From positions 1 to 8,882 of the forward strand of contig JAHWJE010000037.1 in NCBI GenBank assembly GCA_019348575.1: DNA of 8,882 nucleotides. The letters are read 5' to 3'. This document shows, piece by piece, positions 6,222 to 8,882 of this stretch. A program made the position numbers and the translations under genes. Position 1 is the first letter of the stretch. Each line of letters opens with the position of its first letter. The notes under the pieces were generated by a model. It was given only the letters and a program-made list of their open reading frames with translations. It had not been told where the DNA came from and did not search any database. Origin of the DNA: Actinomycetota bacterium. Its GTDB lineage: Bacteria > Actinomycetota > Thermoleophilia > Solirubrobacterales > Solirubrobacteraceae.

Positions 6222-8882
6222 GTGGTCTCCGACGGGTACTCGGCGGGCGGATCGTCCTCGGCGGGCCCGATCGGCCGGTTCAGCCGCGCGTTCGCGAGCC
6301 TGACGGTCGTCGGGCGCTCGCGGCGACCCGCGCGGACGTTGCAGGAGAAGGCCTTGGACTCCTGGATGTTCACGTTGGGGTCGCCCGACAGGGCCCCCAG
6401 GTCGTTGGTGCTGTCGCCGCGGACGGCGCCCGTGAAGCCCCAGTGCCAGGGCAGGCACACCTGGTGCACGACGCGCCCGTCGAGCTTCAGCGGGCGCACC
6501 CGCGGCGTCACCCTCGCGCGCGCCTCGATCTCGCCGCGCGACGTCTCGATCGTCATCCAGCCGCCGTCCTCGATGCCGCGGTCGGCGGCCAGCGCCGGGT
6601 CCAGCTCGGCGAACATCTCGGGCTGCAGCTCGGCGAGCCAGGGCAGGTTGCGGCTCATCGCTCCGGCCGTGTGGTGCTCGGTCAGGCGGAAGCTCGTCGC
6701 GACGATCGGGTAGCGCGGGTCGCCGCTGGCGTTGTACGGGTTCTCCGGCCGCTGCCACTTGACGGCGGCCGGGTTCATGTGCAGCTGCGGGTACAGCGGA
6801 TGCTCGAAGGGCGACTCGAACGGCTCGTAGTGCGTCGGCAGGGGGCCGTCGAGCAGGCCGCTCGGAGCGAACAGCCAGCCGCGCCCGTCGGGCAGCATGA
6901 TGAACGGGTCGTCGCCGGAGATCGCGTCCATCGCCAGCGCGCCGGGCGGCGCCTGGTAATCCGGTCGCTTGTCGGGAGGGAAGTCGGGCACGTCGTAGCC
7001 CGTCCAGCGCTGCTTGCGGTCGTCCCACCAGACGTAGCGCTTGCGCTCCGACCACGGCCGTCCCTCCGGGTCGGCCGACGCGCGGTTGTAGAGGATCCGG
7101 CGGTTCAGCGGCCAGGCCCAGCCCCACTCCGGGGACACGACGCCGCCGGGTGCCGTCAGGTCGCCCGGATCGCGCCGGCGCGCCTGGTTGACGCCGTCCT
7201 CGAAGTAGCCGCTGTAGATCCAGCACCCGCACGCCGTCGAGCCGTCGTCCTTCAGCGCCGTGAAGGCGGGCAGCGGATCGCCCGTCGCGACGTCGTAGCC
7301 GTTGATCTCCCTCGCGACGGCCTCGACGTCGGGCTCGGCGATCTCGCCGTGCTCGGGGTAGTCCCACGACAGGTTGCGGATCGGCCAGTCGCGCTCGCGC
7401 TGCGAGCCGGCGTAGTGCGCGCGCACGCGCCGGGCGAGATGGTGCATGAACCACAGCTCCGAGCGCGCGTCGCCGGGCGGGTCGAGCGCCTTGTCGCGCC
7501 ACTGCAGCAGCCGCTGCGTGTTCGTGAACGCGCCCTCCTTCTCGACGTGCGAGGCGGCCGGCATGAGGAAGACCTCGGTCTGGATGTCCTGCATCCGAAG
7601 CTCGCCGGACTGCACCTCCGGGCTGTCGCGCCAGAAGGTCGCCGACTCGATCTCGGCGAGGTCGCGCACGACGAGCCACTTCAGGCTCGCCAGGGCGCGG
7701 CGCTGCAGGCCCGAGTGCTGCGAGCCGACGGCCGGGTTCTGGCCCATCAGGAACAGCCCCTCGAGGCCGCCGTCGAGCGCGCGCAGCATCGTCGCGAAGT
7801 GCGAGTGATTGCCCGTCAGCTTTGGCAGGTGCGCGAAGCCGAACTCGTTGCCGGGCGTCGCGGCGTCGCCGAACCACGCCTTGAGCAGGGAGACGAGGTA
7901 GGTCTCGTAGAACGCCCACCAGCCGCGCTTCTTGCCGCTCGCGTCGACGTGGTCGTGCAGCGACGGCGGGTCGGCGCCCGCGCGCGGCATCTCCAGGTAG
8001 CCCGGCAGGATGTCGAACAGCGTCGGGATGTCGGTCGACCCCTGGATCGACGCGTGCCCGCGCAGCGCCATGATGCCGCCGCCGGGACGGCCGATGTTGC
8101 CGAGCAGCAGCTGCAGGATCGCCGCCGTGCGGATGATCTGCACGCCGGCCGTGTGCTGCGTCCAGCCGACGGCGTAGCAGAGGGCGGTCGTGCGCTCGCG
8201 CCCCGAGTTGCGCACGAGCGCGTCGGCGACGGCGCGGAAGTCCTGCGGCGAGATGCCGCAGACGCGCTCGACGAACTCCGGGGTGTAGCGCGCGAAGTGC
8301 CGGCGCAGCACCTGAAAGACGCAGCGCGGGTGCTCGAGCGTGTCGTCGCGCGGGACGCCCGCGTTCTCGTACTGCCATGTCGCCGGGTCGTACGTCGCGG
8401 TCTCCGGGTCGAAGCCCGAGAACAGCCCGCCGAGGTCCTCGGTGTCCTGGAAGTCCTCGCGCAGGATGGTCGGCGCGTTCGTGTAGTTGACGACGTAGTC
8501 GCGGAAGTAGCCCTCCGTCTCGATCACGTGCCGGATCATCCCGCCGAGGAAGGCGATGTCCGTCCCCGAGCGGATGGGGACGTGGAAGTTGGAGACCGCG
8601 CTCGTCCTCGTGTAGCGCGGGTCCACGTGGATGATGTCGGCGCCCCGTAACCGCGCCTCCATCACCCACTGGAATCCCACGGGATGGTTTTCGGCCATGT
8701 TCGAGCCGATGTCCACGATGCAGTCGGAGTTTGCGAGGTCCTGCTGGAAGGTCGTCGCCCCTCCCCTACCCAACGAGGTCCCGAGACTCGGGACCGTGGA
8801 GGAGTGTCATATCCTGGCCTGGTTCTCCACCTGGATGGCGCCCATCGCGGTGTAGAACTTCTTCATCAGGTAGTTCTCTTCG
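6218..8882 (-). CDS. fdhA: Selenocysteine-containing formate dehydrogenase catalytic (alpha) subunit, 5' end off window
   Basis: Molybdopterin-dependent formate dehydrogenase large subunit of the FdnG/FdoG class, oxidising formate to CO2. The visible frame runs from 8881 to the TGA stop at 6218-6220 (887 residues counting selenocysteine); by comparison with E. coli FdoG about 170-200 N-terminal residues are missing, including the first Fe-S cluster and any Tat signal. An in-frame TGA at 8807-8809 is visible residue 25 in the context 'VENQARI-U-HSSTVPSLG', matching FdoG 'VDNQARV-U-HGPTVASLA', so it is read as selenocysteine followed by the conserved His. Downstream landmarks: GRGGAT (38-43), 'ENHPVGFQWVMEAR' (64-77), 'DPRYTRTSAV' (87-96), RSGTD (104-108), 'GWTQHTAGVQIIRT', 'MGQNP', 'WPLNRRILYNRASADPEG' and the C-terminal cofactor-binding 'TSFRLTEHH'. 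The TTG at 8773 is not a true start: similarity continues upstream through the TGA. Mo or W cannot be distinguished. Confidence 0.96.
6227..6230 (-). promoter_or_regulatory. Ribosome binding site of fdhB
   Basis: GGAG on the minus strand lies five bases before the GTG at 6221, inside the last codons of fdhA. It decides in favour of the GTG start over the internal Met at 6164. Confidence 0.65.
8769..8809 (-). promoter_or_regulatory. Bacterial SECIS element directing selenocysteine insertion at the fdhA UGA
   Basis: Counting the U of the UGA as base 1 (8809), bases 15-22 pair perfectly with 26-33 (GGUCCCGA with UCGGGACC, positions 8777-8795) around the loop GUC. A lower stem can form between bases 10-14 (UCCAC) and 36-41 (GUUGGG) with a bulged U. 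G23 and U24 fall in the apical loop and the apical AGUCU occupies bases 22-26, the register of GGUCU in E. coli fdhF as I remember it. Base 17 is U, as in fdhF, but here it can pair with A31 instead of being bulged. The element lies wholly within coding sequence directly after the UGA, as expected for SelB-dependent decoding in bacteria. Confidence 0.85.
8807..8809 (-). other. In-frame UGA selenocysteine codon of fdhA
   Basis: The TGA is in the same frame as the long downstream fdhA reading frame (both codon positions are congruent modulo 3). Its flanks on both sides align without a gap to the selenocysteine site of FdnG/FdoG-type enzymes. Thus it is a recoded codon rather than a stop or a disabling mutation; no compensating frameshift is needed. 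Confidence 0.93.

Noticed and set aside
6443..8650. 735-codon open frame on the plus strand opposite fdhA
   Set aside because: It is rich in Arg/Ala/Val/Gly with no recognisable motifs and mirrors the strong third-position G/C bias of fdhA. The fdhA frame carries unmistakable family motifs.
8771..8773. TTG as the start of fdhA
   Set aside because: Homology to the formate dehydrogenase active-site region continues upstream in the same frame, through the TGA, to the window edge. The TTG encodes an internal Leu.
8807..8809. TGA as a disabling nonsense mutation making fdhA a pseudogene
   Set aside because: The TGA sits exactly at the known selenocysteine position, is followed by His and a SECIS-like hairpin, and the rest of the gene and operon is intact.

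Overview
The window is very GC-rich, and every convincing gene has a strong G/C bias at third codon positions. That base use, the divergent PAP2-phosphatase/diacylglycerol-kinase pair and the formate dehydrogenase with an NrfD membrane subunit all suggest a high-GC actinobacterium. A Thermoleophilia/Solirubrobacterales-like lineage is my best guess from style alone; no rRNA or other taxonomic marker is present.

Left part (1-3400): a housekeeping and lipid block. On the minus strand a PAP2-family phosphatase (552-1133) overlaps the start of the translation-associated ATPase YchF (1-555, cut by the window edge) by 4 bases. Diverging from them on the plus strand, a diacylglycerol kinase-like enzyme (1236-2129) overlaps a two-HKD phospholipase D/cardiolipin synthase-like protein (2126-3400) by 4 bases. 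Kinase, phosphatase and PLD enzyme would all act on phospholipids or polyprenyl phosphates at the membrane.

Middle (3401-3756): a convergent intergenic region of 356 bases with strong inverted repeats (possible bidirectional terminator) and a short coding-like stretch without a start codon.

Right part (3757-8882): a minus-strand operon for a membrane-anchored, respiratory-type formate dehydrogenase. It encodes a molybdopterin/tungstopterin catalytic subunit (6218-8882, N-terminus beyond the window), a four-cluster ferredoxin subunit (5169-6221) and an NrfD-type membrane subunit (3757-5172). Formate oxidised at the Mo/W-Se centre would pass electrons through the Fe-S chain to the NrfD protein and then to quinone.

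The most important observation is that the catalytic subunit is a selenoprotein. An in-frame TGA (8807-8809) lies exactly where FdnG/FdoG enzymes carry selenocysteine. It is followed by His and by a perfect 8-bp hairpin whose apical AGUCU is in the same register as the E. coli fdhF SECIS loop as I remember it. A normal gene caller would cut this gene at the TGA and start it falsely at a TTG near 8773. All four same-strand gene junctions in the window are 4-base ATGA/GTGA overlaps.
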